Part shown: positions 53,296 to 62,977 of the stretch, piece after piece | Numbering within the stretch: the stretch's first letter is position 1 | Layout: each line of letters starts with the position of its first letter | NCBI RefSeq assembly: GCF_000814765.1 | Contig: NZ_JWIC01000006.1 | Location: 248,001-312,000, forward strand | Direction: 5' to 3' | DNA: 64,000 bases | From: Pseudoalteromonas luteoviolacea | GTDB taxonomy: Bacteria; Pseudomonadota; Gammaproteobacteria; Enterobacterales; Alteromonadaceae | Translations under genes and position numbers: made by a program | Notes under the pieces: generated by a model | The model's database searches: none | Told to the model about the DNA's origin: nothing | The model's input: the letters and a program-made list of their open reading frames with translations, nothing else

Positions 53296-55107
53296 GTGAG
53301 CAAACAGTCAATTCACAATTTCTACATTAATGAACAGCAATCGATATATTTGCTATCTCACCATGACGCAAAAAAACACCGTCAATGGCTAAACATTTGT
53401 AAAAAGCAATTGTCGTTGCTTGGGTATCAAGATGTTGAACTTATAGGCTCTGGTGCCTTTGGGTTTGTATTTGCAGGTGTTGAAGACAGTGGCGCGCAGT
53501 GGGTATTCAAATTTTCTCGTATCACGCTGGCGCAGAGCGTAAGAGATCGGCTTGAAGATGAAGCTTATATGTTATCTCAAATTAATAATCCTATGGTGCC
53601 AGAGTTTTTTGCATTTGAACGTGTGAAAAAACAGGGAATATTAATGATGGCTCGAGCCCAAGGTGAAGACCTTGAGCAAATTTCGTTAAAACAAGGGCGG
53701 CTAAAGCCACATGTCTTGGTTCATTTAGCCCTGAAGTTACGCAATGTTTTGTTAGACTTGAGAGAACGAAAAAATGGTATGTCCTTACAGCCTGTGGTTC
53801 ATGGGGACATAAAACCTTCAAATATTGTTTGGGATCAGCAATCTGATGCGTTCTCTTTGGTTGATTGGGGTAGCTCTGTTTATGCTCAAATAGACGTACA
53901 TGGTGAGCCTGTCGCCAGTAATATCATGGATTTAATGTCCTCTGATATCGCCAGTACGAATGCTCGAATGGGGGATGTGTATTTTATTGGTGATGAACAA
54001 ATGTCGGGTTCACGGTCTTCTCCGCGCTTTGATGAGCAAGGCGTTGCTTCGACTATCTATGCGCTGGCAAGCGCACAATCATGTCGCTTTGGTGCGCAAG
54101 TAATTCCAGCAACCAGCTTGGGATTGCCCGTGGAGTTTTCAAGAGTTATTGATGGTATGTTGAGTAAAGATAAAGTGGTCCGCGATGCAGCAGGTGATTA
54201 TTTTATGCGTAATATGCCTGCGATGGCCAAAGTATACTTGCCTGATATTGACTCACCTCAACTCAAAGCGGATATACCATTTTGGACTTCTTCACAAACT
54301 GATTTGCCAGATACTGTCGTTTATAGTTCAAGAAAACAGTTCTTACGTCGTGCCGATCATAATCAACAATTACTGGATGTAAATGATGCACAGCTAGATA
54401 GGTATTATAAAGAGTTCCTATTTGATACGGGGGACACTGAAAAAGCATTTTTAGCTTCTATTAGTCGATTAGCTAAATATCCGGTTGTAGGGGGACTGAG
54501 CTTTCATTGGCAGCAAGCGTCTTTATTTGTTGAGTCCAGTTTGATGCTGCATGATGATAGTTTACAAAGTGCGTTTACAGATGCAGTCAACGCCACGGTT
54601 ATGCTGGCGCAGGGGATTGAGCAAAAAGGTCTTTTTAAGTGTTGTTTATTTGATGCGAGGCAAACAATTCAATTAGAACGAGACGAAACAGGTGCTTATA
54701 TCTTTGAGCAGCTTCCTGAGTTGCAGTATACAGTGAGCCATGTGGCTGCGTCAGAGGTGACGCGACCTCATTCTTATTTTGAAGATGGTAAAGACCCTGA
54801 TGAGCAACTGCAATTGCCTAAGCAAATTATCCAGTGTGTATTTGAGCTAAATAAAATTCACCACACAGGCTGTATTATTTTTGAGTCACTGAGTGACCGA
54901 TTGAAAATTCACTACTATTATCGATTGCTTGATGCTGAGCAAGAGGTCGCCTTTGCAGCGCTTTTAAAGGAGATTATTCAATACACAGTGAGTATTCAAG
55001 ACTATGGTGTAGCAGGGTTTATGAAGCTGCCTTACAAAAATACCCGAGAATTTGAATTGTGTCCTAAGCAACCGGATAACTACTTTCCAAAAAATCCAAA
55101 GTCGTAG
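53296..55107 (+). CDS. Ser/Thr protein kinase-like protein
   Basis: 603 aa from GTG 53296; no clear ribosome binding site precedes it, but no better in-frame start exists before the kinase domain. Kinase motifs: glycine loop IGSGAFGFVFAG (residues 50-61), lysine K72 in WVFKFS, catalytic H169-G-D171-I-K-P-S-N176 (HRD as HGD), and D190-W-G192 in place of DFG. So catalytic lysine and both aspartates are present and activity is likely. Residues 330-603 are an extension without a known domain. It follows the glnS terminator with a 98-base gap, so it likely has its own promoter. Substrate unknown. Confidence 0.75.
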   Translation: MSKQSIHNFYINEQQSIYLLSHHDAKKHRQWLNICKKQLSLLGYQDVELIGSGAFGFVFAGVEDSGAQWVFKFSRITLAQSVRDRLEDEAYMLSQINNPMVPEFFAFERVKKQGILMMARAQGEDLEQISLKQGRLKPHVLVHLALKLRNVLLDLRERKNGMSLQPVVHGDIKPSNIVWDQQSDAFSLVDWGSSVYAQIDVHGEPVASNIMDLMSSDIASTNARMGDVYFIGDEQMSGSRSSPRFDEQGVASTIYALASAQSCRFGAQVIPATSLGLPVEFSRVIDGMLSKDKVVRDAAGDYFMRNMPAMAKVYLPDIDSPQLKADIPFWTSSQTDLPDTVVYSSRKQFLRRADHNQQLLDVNDAQLDRYYKEFLFDTGDTEKAFLASISRLAKYPVVGGLSFHWQQASLFVESSLMLHDDSLQSAFTDAVNATVMLAQGIEQKGLFKCCLFDARQTIQLERDETGAYIFEQLPELQYTVSHVAASEVTRPHSYFEDGKDPDEQLQLPKQIIQCVFELNKIHHTGCIIFESLSDRLKIHYYYRLLDAEQEVAFAALLKEIIQYTVSIQDYGVAGFMKLPYKNTREFELCPKQPDNYFPKNPKS

Positions 55108-55228
55108 AGTGGGAATGCGAGTGTTAAGAGCCTTTAAATAAATAGTAAAAATTGAACTGGTATATGACGAATTGTCAATTGAAATTTGGCTGAGTATGTA
55201 GCAACCTTTTAAGAAATAGGAGGGAGCT

Positions 55229-55528
55229 ATGGATAAAGTAAAAAGACAGGAGATCTTAACCTTGAGTTGGGGGATCCACGATGAAGTTGAGCAAGCAATC
55301 GTCCATCACACTGCCGTTGAAGGAGATGATGATTGGTCTGAGAAGCAAAGATTATTGATAGCCGATATGTCTTTGCATTTGCTGCAAACAGCGCTTAAAC
55401 CTGAACCAATGTGTCATGAAAAACTCAAAAATAATTTGAATGCTATTTTAACTTTATCGAATGATTTTGTAGGTGAGGTTGATCTGAAACAGGTTGCTGA
55501 TGCACTTTACAGCATCGAAAAGGCGTGA
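55229..55528 (+). CDS. Small helical protein, unknown function
   Basis: 99 aa with a very strong AGGAGGG before the ATG. Entirely helical by sequence, acidic, with no membrane segment (ILTLSWGIHDEVEQAIV, IADMSLHLLQTALK, VDLKQVADALYSIEKA). I recognise no family. It lies between the kinase and fur and shares a bidirectional terminator with fur. Confidence 0.55.
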   Translation: MDKVKRQEILTLSWGIHDEVEQAIVHHTAVEGDDDWSEKQRLLIADMSLHLLQTALKPEPMCHEKLKNNLNAILTLSNDFVGEVDLKQVADALYSIEKA

Positions 55529-55575
55529 AAATAAGCGCACGATTTAAGCGTTTTTTATACAAATCCCAAAGAAAA

Positions 55576-55597
55576 AAGCCAGCAAATTTGCTGGCTT
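55576..55597. terminator. Bidirectional terminator between the 99-aa gene and fur
   Basis: AAGCCAGCAAATTTGCTGGCTT is split as AAGCCAGCAAA (55576-55586) and TTTGCTGGCTT (55587-55597): a perfect 11-bp inverted repeat without spacer, with flanking A and T. Confidence 0.8.
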
Positions 55598-55626
55598 AAT
55601 CATAACAAACTAGAAGCAGTTTGCTA

Positions 55627-56073
55627 TTAAGATTCGTCAGATTCAGTAAATCTTCTACACTCATCTTCGTCAACACACTCACCATAAAGGTAAAGAGAGT
55701 GGTTCGTCAGCTTAATGCCATTGCTGGTCGCAATTTCTACTTGACGAGTTTCAATCACTTCATCTTCGAATTCGATAACTTTGCCACACTTCAAACACAC
55801 TAAGTGGTCATGGTGAGTGCTACCTGATAATTCAAAAACTGACTTGCCGCCTTCAAAATGGTGACGTGTCACAATACCGGCATCATCAAATTGGTTCAGT
55901 ACACGATATACCGTAGCCAAGCCAATTTCTTCGCCCTTGTCGAGCAAAATTTTATAAACATCTTCTGCGCTGATATGTTGATTTTCAGGAGATTGCAAAA
56001 TCTCTAGAATTTTAATACGCGGTAAGGTGACTTTTAAGCCCGCCTTTTTAAGCTCTAAGTTGTGATCAGTCAT
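55627..56073 (-). CDS. fur: Ferric uptake regulator Fur
   Basis: 148 aa on the minus strand. Winged-helix N-terminus (LKVTLPRIKILEILQ, ISAEDVYKILLDKG, LATVYRVLNQFDDAG) and a C-terminal metal and dimer domain with HHDHLVCLKCGKVIEFED and the second cysteine pair CVDEDEC. Fe(II)-bound Fur represses iron uptake genes. fldA lies 117 bases upstream on the same strand and ybfE, ybfF beyond, the same order as in E. coli. A pair of identical palindromes lies in the promoter region. Confidence 0.97.
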   Translation of the reverse strand: MTDHNLELKKAGLKVTLPRIKILEILQSPENQHISAEDVYKILLDKGEEIGLATVYRVLNQFDDAGIVTRHHFEGGKSVFELSGSTHHDHLVCLKCGKVIEFEDEVIETRQVEIATSNGIKLTNHSLYLYGECVDEDECRRFTESDES

Positions 56074-56108
56074 TTAATCTGTCTCAATCTATTATCTTTT
56101 TACTTCAA

Positions 56109-56142
56109 TTCTTAAGAATAAGCACGACCATTTTCTTAAGAA
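56109..56142 (-). promoter_or_regulatory. Two identical 10-bp palindromes upstream of fur
   Basis: TTCTTAAGAA occurs at 56109-56118 and again at 56133-56142, centres 24 bases apart, 36-69 bases upstream of the fur ATG, each followed by TAA. Paired identical palindromes are typical of a regulator's operator. They do not match the usual Fur box pattern. In E. coli fur is also under OxyR control; which factor would bind here is unknown. Confidence 0.5.
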
Positions 56143-56190
56143 TAACGTGCACGGGCAACAAGTCAAAGCTTGTTTTATTAATTCAATGAA

Positions 56191-56718
56191 TTAATCTTCT
56201 AATTCGCTTAAACACATTTCGTCATATACCTGTGCACACCAAGCTTTAATACGCTGCTCAGTAAGCTCTGGTTGACGGTCTTCATCGATACCTAAACCAA
56301 CAAAGTGGTTGTCATCAACAAGTGCTTTTGATGCTTCGAATTCGTAGCCTTCAGTTGGCCAGTGGCCAACAACAATTGCACCGCGCTCTGCTACGATGTC
56401 GTTTACCATGCCCATCGCATCTAAGAAGTATTCAGCATAGTCTTCTTGGTCACCACAACCAAAGATAGCGACTAGCTTGCCTTCAAAGTTAATTTCTTCA
56501 AGCTCTGGGAAAAAGTCATCCCAGTCACATTGCGCTTCACCGTAGTACCAAGTAGGGATACCAAATAGAATAAGATCAAACTCTTCGATGTCTGCTTTGC
56601 TACTTTTAGCGATGTCTTTTACATCGATTAGTTTTTTACCTAGCTCTTTTTGGATCTGTTTAGCAACGTGTTCGGTGTTACCCGTATCACTGCCGAAAAA
56701 AATACCTACGCTTGCCAT
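56191..56718 (-). CDS. fldA: Flavodoxin FldA
   Basis: 175 aa on the minus strand, long-chain flavodoxin. GIFFGSDTGNTEHVAKQI is the FMN phosphate loop; FGIPTWYYGEAQCDWDDFF and FGCGDQEDYAEYFLDAMG are the two flavin-stacking and long-chain insert regions. It carries electrons to partners such as IspG/IspH and pyruvate formate-lyase activase. Upstream of fur, downstream of ybfE with a 13-base gap, likely one transcript. Confidence 0.97.
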   Translation of the reverse strand: MASVGIFFGSDTGNTEHVAKQIQKELGKKLIDVKDIAKSSKADIEEFDLILFGIPTWYYGEAQCDWDDFFPELEEINFEGKLVAIFGCGDQEDYAEYFLDAMGMVNDIVAERGAIVVGHWPTEGYEFEASKALVDDNHFVGLGIDEDRQPELTEQRIKAWCAQVYDEMCLSELED

Positions 56719-56731
56719 TAATTACTTACCT

Positions 56732-57010
56732 TTATCTATTAATCGCTAATTTCTCTTGCAAAATGGTTTCTATAAGTGCACTACGGCTAATATTTTGCTC
56801 TTCGGCCATATCACTTAACGCTTGGTAAAGTTCCGAAGACACTTTGAACTCTACGCGTTTTAAACCTCTTGCTCTATCTCTTTTAATTTGATTACGCTTG
56901 TTGATCTTTAGCTGCATCTCCCTGGGTAAGGGATTTGTTTTGGGCCGACCAGGGCGTTTTTCGTTTTCAAATAAGTCGATAGTTGTTCTATCTAATTCAG
57001 ACTTGGCCAT
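56732..57010 (-). CDS. ybfE: YbfE family LexA-regulated ribbon-helix-helix protein
   Basis: 92 aa on the minus strand from ATG 57010, overlapping the stop of the DUF2788 gene (TAATG), so translational coupling; a frame extending to 57094 lies within that gene. The start KSELDRTTIDLFENEKRPGR and the C-terminal ribbon-helix-helix (VEFKVSSELYQALSDMAEEQ, then ISRSALIETIL) are typical of YbfE. Its role is unclear; the E. coli gene is in the LexA regulon. No LexA box was seen here. Confidence 0.85.
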   Translation of the reverse strand: MAKSELDRTTIDLFENEKRPGRPKTNPLPREMQLKINKRNQIKRDRARGLKRVEFKVSSELYQALSDMAEEQNISRSALIETILQEKLAINR

Positions 57011-57231
57011 TAACCAACACCCGCACCTTGCCAAAACACTTGTATCACACCTTTGGCTATGAAACCTGAACAACCTAAAAACAACACCAGCCAAACGATG
57101 TATCGACCAAATTTAGGCACATCACCTTTCTTTAGAACGTCCTGTATGGCCATTCCAATAAGAAAGAATATACATGCGAGCGCAAAGTAAAAACCAAGAG
57201 TTTCAAACTCATTTATGTATTGACTGATCAT
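57010..57231 (-). CDS. DUF2788 membrane protein
   Basis: 73 aa on the minus strand with two membrane helices (LGFYFALACIFFLIGMAI and YIVWLVLFLGCSGFIAKGVI) separated by a basic loop KKGDVPKFGR. This matches DUF2788, a small inner-membrane family of Alteromonadales and relatives found beside ybfE and ybfF. Its stop overlaps the ybfE start. Function unknown. Confidence 0.82.
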   Translation of the reverse strand: MISQYINEFETLGFYFALACIFFLIGMAIQDVLKKGDVPKFGRYIVWLVLFLGCSGFIAKGVIQVFWQGAGVG

Positions 57232-57319
57232 CTTTGCACTACTAAAACCTTAAACGGCGGCTACTATAGCATACCTAACTACAATAAATTAAGTTTCGCT
57301 ATACAAAAATCTCCGACAA

Positions 57320-58093
57320 TTATTGAATAAAATCAATAATTGAACGATTGACTGCTTCAGGCTTTTCAGCGTGTAGCCAATGCCCAGCACCTTGAATGAC
57401 TTTTGCTCGGGCTTTTGTAAATGCGCCCACGATGGCATTTTTGTGCTCTGGCAAAATGTAGTCGGAGTTATTACCTTTGATAAATAGCGTATCACACAAA
57501 CAGGTACGAGGTGTATCTATGTTGGCGATAATCTTAGAATAATTTTTTTCAATTACGGATAAATTGAATCGCCACTCAAGCTTTCCTGAGTCATTTTTTG
57601 CCAAGCTTTTCAACAAAAACTGTCTGACGCCAAGTTCATCTATATGTTCAGCCATAACCTTATCAGCTTCACTACGGCTATTTGGTTCATGGAGAGAGAC
57701 TTGATTTAATGCGGCAATAATAGAGTCATGCCTCGGGTGGTAGGCCACAGGTGCTATGTCGAGTACGACCAGCTTAGTCACTTTTTGTTCGTCGAGCATA
57801 GCGACTTGCATGGCTACCTTACCGCCCATAGAGTGCCCAACAAGTGTGACACTTTCTAAACCTAAGTGGTCAATTAGGTTGATGATGTCTTGTGCCATGA
57901 ACTGGTAGTCCATATCGTCGCTTTTAAAAGAACGTCCATGGTTGCGCAGATCCACATTGATAACATTAAAGTTAGCTTCTAGTGCTCTGGCGATGACATT
58001 GAGATTTTCTAACGAACCAAAAAGGCCATGAATTAAGAACACTGTTTTGGCGCTTTTTTGGTCTAAACCACTTTGTTTAAAATTGAGTAACAT
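57320..58093 (-). CDS. ybfF: YbfF-type alpha/beta hydrolase (esterase)
   Basis: 257 aa on the minus strand. Alpha/beta-hydrolase marks: LIHGLFGSLENL (oxyanion HG), nucleophile elbow VGHSMGGK, an aspartate in VLDIAPVAYH and a late histidine in GAGHWLHAEKP. It hydrolyses short acyl esters, with acyl-CoA thioesterase activity reported for the E. coli protein. Divergent from seqA, as in E. coli. Confidence 0.93.
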   Translation of the reverse strand: MLLNFKQSGLDQKSAKTVFLIHGLFGSLENLNVIARALEANFNVINVDLRNHGRSFKSDDMDYQFMAQDIINLIDHLGLESVTLVGHSMGGKVAMQVAMLDEQKVTKLVVLDIAPVAYHPRHDSIIAALNQVSLHEPNSRSEADKVMAEHIDELGVRQFLLKSLAKNDSGKLEWRFNLSVIEKNYSKIIANIDTPRTCLCDTLFIKGNNSDYILPEHKNAIVGAFTKARAKVIQGAGHWLHAEKPEAVNRSIIDFIQ

Positions 58094-58172
58094 ACTACCT
58101 CCAAGTTTGCGACGCTATTCTGCCAGTCTTAATTCAAAATTCAAAGCCGTAGAGGAAGAAGAAAAATTTAGA

Positions 58173-58178
58173 TATAAT
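58173..58178 (+). promoter_or_regulatory. Candidate -10 box for seqA
   Basis: TATAAT at 58173-58178 lies 40 bases before the seqA ATG, in the divergent ybfF-seqA gap. A convincing -35 at 17-base spacing is not seen, so confidence is modest. Confidence 0.4.
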
Positions 58179-58218
58179 CCCCCCAAATGCAGTATATGTA
58201 TAAAATGACAGGACAAGC

Positions 58219-58767
58219 ATGAAAACAATAGAAATAGATGACGAGCTATATCAGTACATTGCAAGCAATACGCAAAGTATTGGTGAGAGCGCCTCACAGA
58301 TCCTGCGTCGTTTACTAGAGTTAGAGCCAGTTCAGGGCGCTTCGGTCGCTGTAAAAGTCGAAGAAAAACAAGTTGAGCCAGTTCAAGCTCAGAGTAAAGT
58401 TGAAGATAAAGTAGAGCCAGTACGAGAATCAGCGAATGTATTTAACATTCTAAATAAAGAAGAGCTTGCTATGCAAAAAGGTGTAGTTGGGCGATTTTTG
58501 TTTATTTTGGCTGCATTTCATCGCACTCACAAAGCGCAATTTAATAAAGTGCTCGAAATAAAAGGGCGAGACCGGATTTACTTTGCAACAAGTAAAGAAG
58601 CGTTGCTTGAAAGCGGGAGCAGTATGAACCCAAAAAATATCACTGACAGTGAGTATTGGGTCATGACGAATTCAAACACCACGCGTAAAAAGATGATGTT
58701 GCACGAGGTAGCTTTGATTTTAGGCTACACTCAGCAGCAGGCAGAAACAGTTCGAGACTACCTATAA
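58219..58767 (+). CDS. seqA: Replication initiation regulator SeqA
   Basis: 182 aa. N-terminal oligomerisation part MKTIEIDDELYQYIASNTQS and SASQILRRLLEL, a variable Glu/Val-rich linker (residues 45-85), and a C-terminal DNA-binding domain (KGRDRIYFATSKEALLESGS, PKNITDSEYWVMTNSNTTRK) that recognises hemimethylated GATC. It sequesters oriC and the dnaA promoter after initiation. Implies Dam methylation in this organism. Followed by pgm with a 9-base gap, the same pair as in E. coli. Confidence 0.97.
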   Translation: MKTIEIDDELYQYIASNTQSIGESASQILRRLLELEPVQGASVAVKVEEKQVEPVQAQSKVEDKVEPVRESANVFNILNKEELAMQKGVVGRFLFILAAFHRTHKAQFNKVLEIKGRDRIYFATSKEALLESGSSMNPKNITDSEYWVMTNSNTTRKKMMLHEVALILGYTQQQAETVRDYL

Positions 58768-58776
58768 GGAAATGTG

Positions 58777-60414
58777 ATGGCAAACCATCCAAACGCAGGC
58801 AAAAAAGCTCCTAAATCACAGCTCGCAAATATTCCGAAGCTGGTGTCAGCTTATTATTTGAATGAGCCAGATCTTGAAACAAATCCAGAACATTGTGTGG
58901 CATTTGGTACATCTGGCCATCGTGGTTGTTCATATAACGTCAAGTTTAATGAGTCACATATTTTAGCGATTACACAAGCTATTTGTGATTACCGTAAGGC
59001 CAATAATATTTTTGGTCCTCTATATTTAGGTAAAGACACGCATGCCTTGTCTGAAGCTGCTTTTAACTCAGCTATTGAGGTCCTGGTCGCTAACGAAGTG
59101 CAAGTTATAACTCAGGACAATGATGACTTTACACCGACACCAGTGATAAGCCATGCGATTGTATGTCATAATCGAACTCACCCAAATGAACTAGCAGATG
59201 GCATTGTCGTGACACCGTCGCACAATCCACCCGAAGATGGTGGCTTTAAATACAACCCACCAAATGGTGGCCCTGCAGATACAGATGTAACAAATTGGAT
59301 TGAGCAACGTGCAAATCAGTTATTGCGTGAAGATTTGGTCGAAGTTCAATTGTTCCCTTATGCAAAAGCTAAGCGTTCAGGTTTTATTAAATACGAAGAT
59401 TTAATCACGCCTTATGTGGAAGATTTGGCAAATGTGATTGATTTAGAAGCCATCGCAAAAGCTGGCGTTTCTATCGGTATTGACCCATTGGGTGGTTCAG
59501 GTATTAACTTTTGGCCTGTGATCGCGGAGAAATTTGGACTCAATATGACGGTCGTAAACGATGAAGTGGACCCGCGATTTGCATTCATGCCTCTTGATAA
59601 AGATGGCAAAATTAGAATGGATTGCTCGTCACCGTTTGCAATGGCAAATTTAATTGAAATCAAAGACGATTTTGATATTGGTATTGGTAACGATCCTGAC
59701 TATGACCGACACGGTATTGTCACAAAAGATGGCTTAATGAATCCGAATCACTTTTTAGCGGTTGCCATTGATTATTTATTGAAACACCGAGATTGGGCAA
59801 AAGACATCAAAGTTGGTAAAACACTAGTATCAAGCGGCATGATTGATAAGGTTGTGCAAAGTCATGGCAATGAAGTATATGAAGTCCCAGTGGGCTTCAA
59901 ATGGTTTGTTGAAGGCTTAAGTGATAAGTGGCTTGCTTTTGGTGGTGAAGAGAGTGCCGGCGCATCATTTTTGAGAAAAAATGGTGATGTTTGGAACACT
60001 GATAAGGATGGCTTTATCCTTGGTTTACTTGCCGCTGAAATTTTAGCTGTCACAGGTAAAACACCCTCTGAGCGATACAAAGAGCTTGAACAAGAGTTTG
60101 GTGCGCCAAGTTATAAACGAATTGATGCACCAGCAAATGATGCGCAAAAGGCCAGACTTAAAGCACTCAGTGTAGATGATGTGAAAGCGACAACGCTTGC
60201 AGGTGATGAAATTACCGATATTCTGACGCATGCACCAGGTAATGGCGCAGCGATTGGCGGCTTGAAAGTAGTGACTGCTTCTGGTTGGTTCGCAGCGAGA
60301 CCGTCTGGCACAGAAGATATTTACAAAATTTATTTAGAATCTTTCAAAGGCGAAGCGCACCTCGCTGAGCTTGAAAGTGCAGCGAAAGCACTAGTAGATA
60401 GTGTGATCAGCTAA
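58777..60414 (+). CDS. pgm: Phosphoglucomutase, alpha-D-glucose phosphate specific
   Basis: 545 aa from ATG 58777, 6 bases after AAGGA; a GTG at 58774 is too close. Catalytic phosphoserine loop [11 protein letters not shown] (S148), metal loop [10 protein letters not shown] (D306, D308, D310), sugar-binding [10 protein letters not shown] and phosphate-binding [11 protein letters not shown]. It converts glucose 1-phosphate and glucose 6-phosphate, feeding UDP-glucose and glycogen. Cotranscribed with seqA and closed by a terminator. Confidence 0.97.
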   Translation: MANHPNAGKKAPKSQLANIPKLVSAYYLNEPDLETNPEHCVAFGTSGHRGCSYNVKFNESHILAITQAICDYRKANNIFGPLYLGKDTHALSEAAFNSAIEVLVANEVQVITQDNDDFTPTPVISHAIVCHNRTHPNELADGIVVTPSHNPPEDGGFKYNPPNGGPADTDVTNWIEQRANQLLREDLVEVQLFPYAKAKRSGFIKYEDLITPYVEDLANVIDLEAIAKAGVSIGIDPLGGSGINFWPVIAEKFGLNMTVVNDEVDPRFAFMPLDKDGKIRMDCSSPFAMANLIEIKDDFDIGIGNDPDYDRHGIVTKDGLMNPNHFLAVAIDYLLKHRDWAKDIKVGKTLVSSGMIDKVVQSHGNEVYEVPVGFKWFVEGLSDKWLAFGGEESAGASFLRKNGDVWNTDKDGFILGLLAAEILAVTGKTPSERYKELEQEFGAPSYKRIDAPANDAQKARLKALSVDDVKATTLAGDEITDILTHAPGNGAAIGGLKVVTASGWFAARPSGTEDIYKIYLESFKGEAHLAELESAAKALVDSVIS

Positions 60415-60427
60415 AATATCAAATATT

Positions 60428-60456
60428 AAAGGCCATGTTTCATGGCCTTTTTCTTT
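60428..60456 (+). terminator. Intrinsic terminator of seqA-pgm
   Basis: AAAGGCCATG (60428-60437), loop TTT, CATGGCCTTT (60441-60450), then TTCTTTTTT. Confidence 0.92.
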
Positions 60457-60481
60457 TTTACATCTCTCATAAGGTGACAGT

Positions 60482-61513
60482 ATGTACCTTGATACATTAA
60501 AAGCAACAGGGGACTTTTTAACCATAACTCGTGAAAATGAGTTTGAATTAGCACCGAGCCAATTTACATTGGAAAACGGTACTGAGGTTAAAGTAATAGA
60601 TACCGGTGTAATTCAATTTACTCCAGCGTGTGAAACACAAAAAGATTTTGTGTTTTCGAGCGCTGTTCACGGCAACGAAACCGCGCCAATCGAAATTTGC
60701 GATGAGCTTATCCAGAAAATCATTACGGGTAAACTTGAGCTTAAGCAACGTGTTTTGTTTATTTATGGCAATCCAAAATCAATTAACATTGGCAAGCGAT
60801 TTGTAGACGAAAACTTAAATCGTCTTTTTAATGGTGCTCACGAAAACAAGACGGATAACCCGGAGCAGGTACGCGCGGCAAATTTAGAAAACTATGTGCG
60901 TGAGTTCTTCACGAGTGTAGAAACAGGTCGATATCGTGCGCATTATGATCTGCACACGGCTATTCGAGGGTCTAAAAACGAGAAATTTGCGGTTTATCCT
61001 TTTTTACATGGTAAACCTTGGAAAAAGTCACAATTGCAGTTTTTATTATCTTGCGGTGTGAATACTGTTCTGATGATGCGCGCAGCCGCAACTACGTTCA
61101 GTTATTTTTCATCAAAGCAGTTTGAAGCAGATGCATTTACCATTGAGCTTGGTCAGGTTAAACCGTTTGGTGAAAATAACATGGCAAGCTTCGAAGCGAC
61201 AAAGCAGACACTTAGTGCATTAATTAGCCAAGATGAAGTTGAATATAAAGAATTCGATGCAAGAGACTTTGAGCTATTCACTGTACATAGAACGATTAAC
61301 CGAACGTGTGAAGTGTTTTCATTTCCATTCCCTGATTCTGCGGTGAACTTTACAGGATTCGCTAAAGGCGAGCTACTGGCAACAGATGGAGACACGGAGA
61401 TTTTTGCTGAAGTAGAAGGCGAAGCTATTATCTTCCCAAATGCCAAAGTTGCCCTCGGCCAACGTGCATTATTAACCGTGATCCCTATGGAAGTGAACGA
61501 AAACTTCATTTAA
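60482..61513 (+). CDS. astE: Succinylglutamate desuccinylase
   Basis: 343 aa, a zinc carboxypeptidase-like enzyme: H63 and E66 in [10 protein letters not shown] and H158 in YDLHTAIRG are the metal ligands; [12 protein letters not shown] and [12 protein letters not shown] are also typical. It releases glutamate from succinylglutamate, the last step of the arginine succinyltransferase pathway. The other ast genes are not here. A short gap of 67 bases with the pgm terminator separates it from pgm. Confidence 0.93.
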   Translation: MYLDTLKATGDFLTITRENEFELAPSQFTLENGTEVKVIDTGVIQFTPACETQKDFVFSSAVHGNETAPIEICDELIQKIITGKLELKQRVLFIYGNPKSINIGKRFVDENLNRLFNGAHENKTDNPEQVRAANLENYVREFFTSVETGRYRAHYDLHTAIRGSKNEKFAVYPFLHGKPWKKSQLQFLLSCGVNTVLMMRAAATTFSYFSSKQFEADAFTIELGQVKPFGENNMASFEATKQTLSALISQDEVEYKEFDARDFELFTVHRTINRTCEVFSFPFPDSAVNFTGFAKGELLATDGDTEIFAEVEGEAIIFPNAKVALGQRALLTVIPMEVNENFI

Positions 61514-61578
61514 CCCACTGAAATAAAAGTTTTTTTGTAACCGTATCGAAATCTTTCCAGAATAAAAATGCAAATTAT

Positions 61579-61610
61579 CGGTTATTCATCTAGGATTAGT
61601 TGAATAACCG
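61579..61610 (+). promoter_or_regulatory. 10-bp inverted repeat upstream of the bkd operon
   Basis: CGGTTATTCA (61579-61588) and TGAATAACCG (61601-61610) are perfect inverted repeats with a 12-base loop, directly adjoining the palindrome at 61611. It may be a terminator for astE without a T-tract, or an operator. Confidence 0.5.
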
Positions 61611-61626
61611 TTTACGTTAACGTAAA
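61611..61626 (+). promoter_or_regulatory. 16-bp palindrome, candidate LiuR operator of bkd
   Basis: TTTACGTTAACGTAAA is a perfect 16-bp palindrome 133 bases upstream of bkdA1. The MerR-family regulator LiuR controls branched-chain amino acid breakdown in Alteromonadales and its described site is of the TTTACG...CGTAAA type (from memory). Confidence 0.6.
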
Positions 61627-61759
61627 GTGGCAAAAGCTTTAATTTAAGTAATTTGCATTTACCGCACTAATTATTCAAAACTCAACACGCGGGCTTTTAT
61701 GTCAATGCTATTGACTGCAAGTATTGCAAATTGGCGATGACAACAAGAGAAGGTAGGTT

Positions 61760-62977
61760 ATGACTAACCCCAATAACATATCGTTAAACATAAGCCATGC
61801 ACTCGAATTTATCGACGGCCATGCGCTTAACATCCCAACATTGAAAATTTTAAGTGAGCAAGGCGAGATCTTGGATGGCGCAACGTTGCCTGAGTTAGAT
61901 AAAGAAACTGCACTTAAAATTTATAGCACGATGAGATTTATCCGTTTGTTGGATGAACGTATGCAAGCCGCTCAGCGCCAAGGCCGTATTAGTTTCTATA
62001 TGCAGTGTCTAGGTGAAGAAGCCGCGATCACGGCGAGTGCTGCTGCGTTAAAGCAAGATGATATGATCATGGCTCAGTATCGTGAGCAAGCCGCATTGCA
62101 TTATCGTGGCTTTACACTAGAACAATTCATGAACCAGCTTTTCTCAAATGAAAAAGACTTGGGTAAGGGCCGTCAAATGCCGGTGCATTATGGCTCTAAC
62201 GAACTACATTATCTGACAATTTCTTCCCCACTTGGCACTCAAATTCCACAAGCTACCGGTTATGCATATGGCCAAAAGCTCAAACATATTGATAAAGAGT
62301 CTGGTGAATTAAATTCTGAAATCGACAATGTGACTATTTGTTACTTTGGTGAAGGCGCAGCATCTGAAGGTGACTTCCATGCGGGCCTTAACATGGCTGC
62401 TGTGCATAAAGCCCCGGTTATCTTCTTTGCCCGTAATAACGGTTATGCCATCTCGACACCTGCGGATGAGCAGTTCAAAGGTGATGGTATTGCGGCACGT
62501 GGTGTTGGTTATGGAATTAAAACGATCCGTGTAGATGGCGCTGATACATTAGCTGTGTATGAAGCGACTAGAAAAGCGCGTGAAATTGCGGTGACAACAG
62601 GTGAGCCAGTGTTAATTGAATCAATTGCCTATCGCCTAGGTGCTCATTCTACGTCTGATGACCCATCAGGATACCGTACTAAAGATGAAGAGGCAGAATT
62701 TAAGAATAACTGCCCAGTTGCTAGATTCAAAGCATGGCTACTGAAACAAAACTGGTTGGATGAAAAAGAAGACGAAGCAATTAAAGACAAAATCCGCGAA
62801 GAGATTTTGGCTGCGTTAAAAGTTGCTGAAAAGGTACAAAAACCTGCGTTAGAAGAACTTGTTTCTGATGTGTATGACACGCCAATCCCCGCGCTACAAA
62901 AGCAATACGAAGAGTTAAAAGAGCATATCAAACAATATCCAGATGCCTATCCAATTACAGCAGGGAGAATCAAATAA
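61760..62977 (+). CDS. bkdA1: Branched-chain 2-oxoacid dehydrogenase E1 alpha subunit
   Basis: 405 aa with AAGGTAGG upstream. Thiamine diphosphate motif [20 protein letters not shown], followed by [13 protein letters not shown], and the regulatory-loop region [15 protein letters not shown] typical of branched-chain rather than pyruvate enzymes. With E1 beta and E2 it decarboxylates the 2-oxoacids from Leu, Ile and Val. Its stop overlaps the start of the beta gene by one base. Confidence 0.95.
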   Translation: MTNPNNISLNISHALEFIDGHALNIPTLKILSEQGEILDGATLPELDKETALKIYSTMRFIRLLDERMQAAQRQGRISFYMQCLGEEAAITASAAALKQDDMIMAQYREQAALHYRGFTLEQFMNQLFSNEKDLGKGRQMPVHYGSNELHYLTISSPLGTQIPQATGYAYGQKLKHIDKESGELNSEIDNVTICYFGEGAASEGDFHAGLNMAAVHKAPVIFFARNNGYAISTPADEQFKGDGIAARGVGYGIKTIRVDGADTLAVYEATRKAREIAVTTGEPVLIESIAYRLGAHSTSDDPSGYRTKDEEAEFKNNCPVARFKAWLLKQNWLDEKEDEAIKDKIREEILAALKVAEKVQKPALEELVSDVYDTPIPALQKQYEELKEHIKQYPDAYPITAGRIK

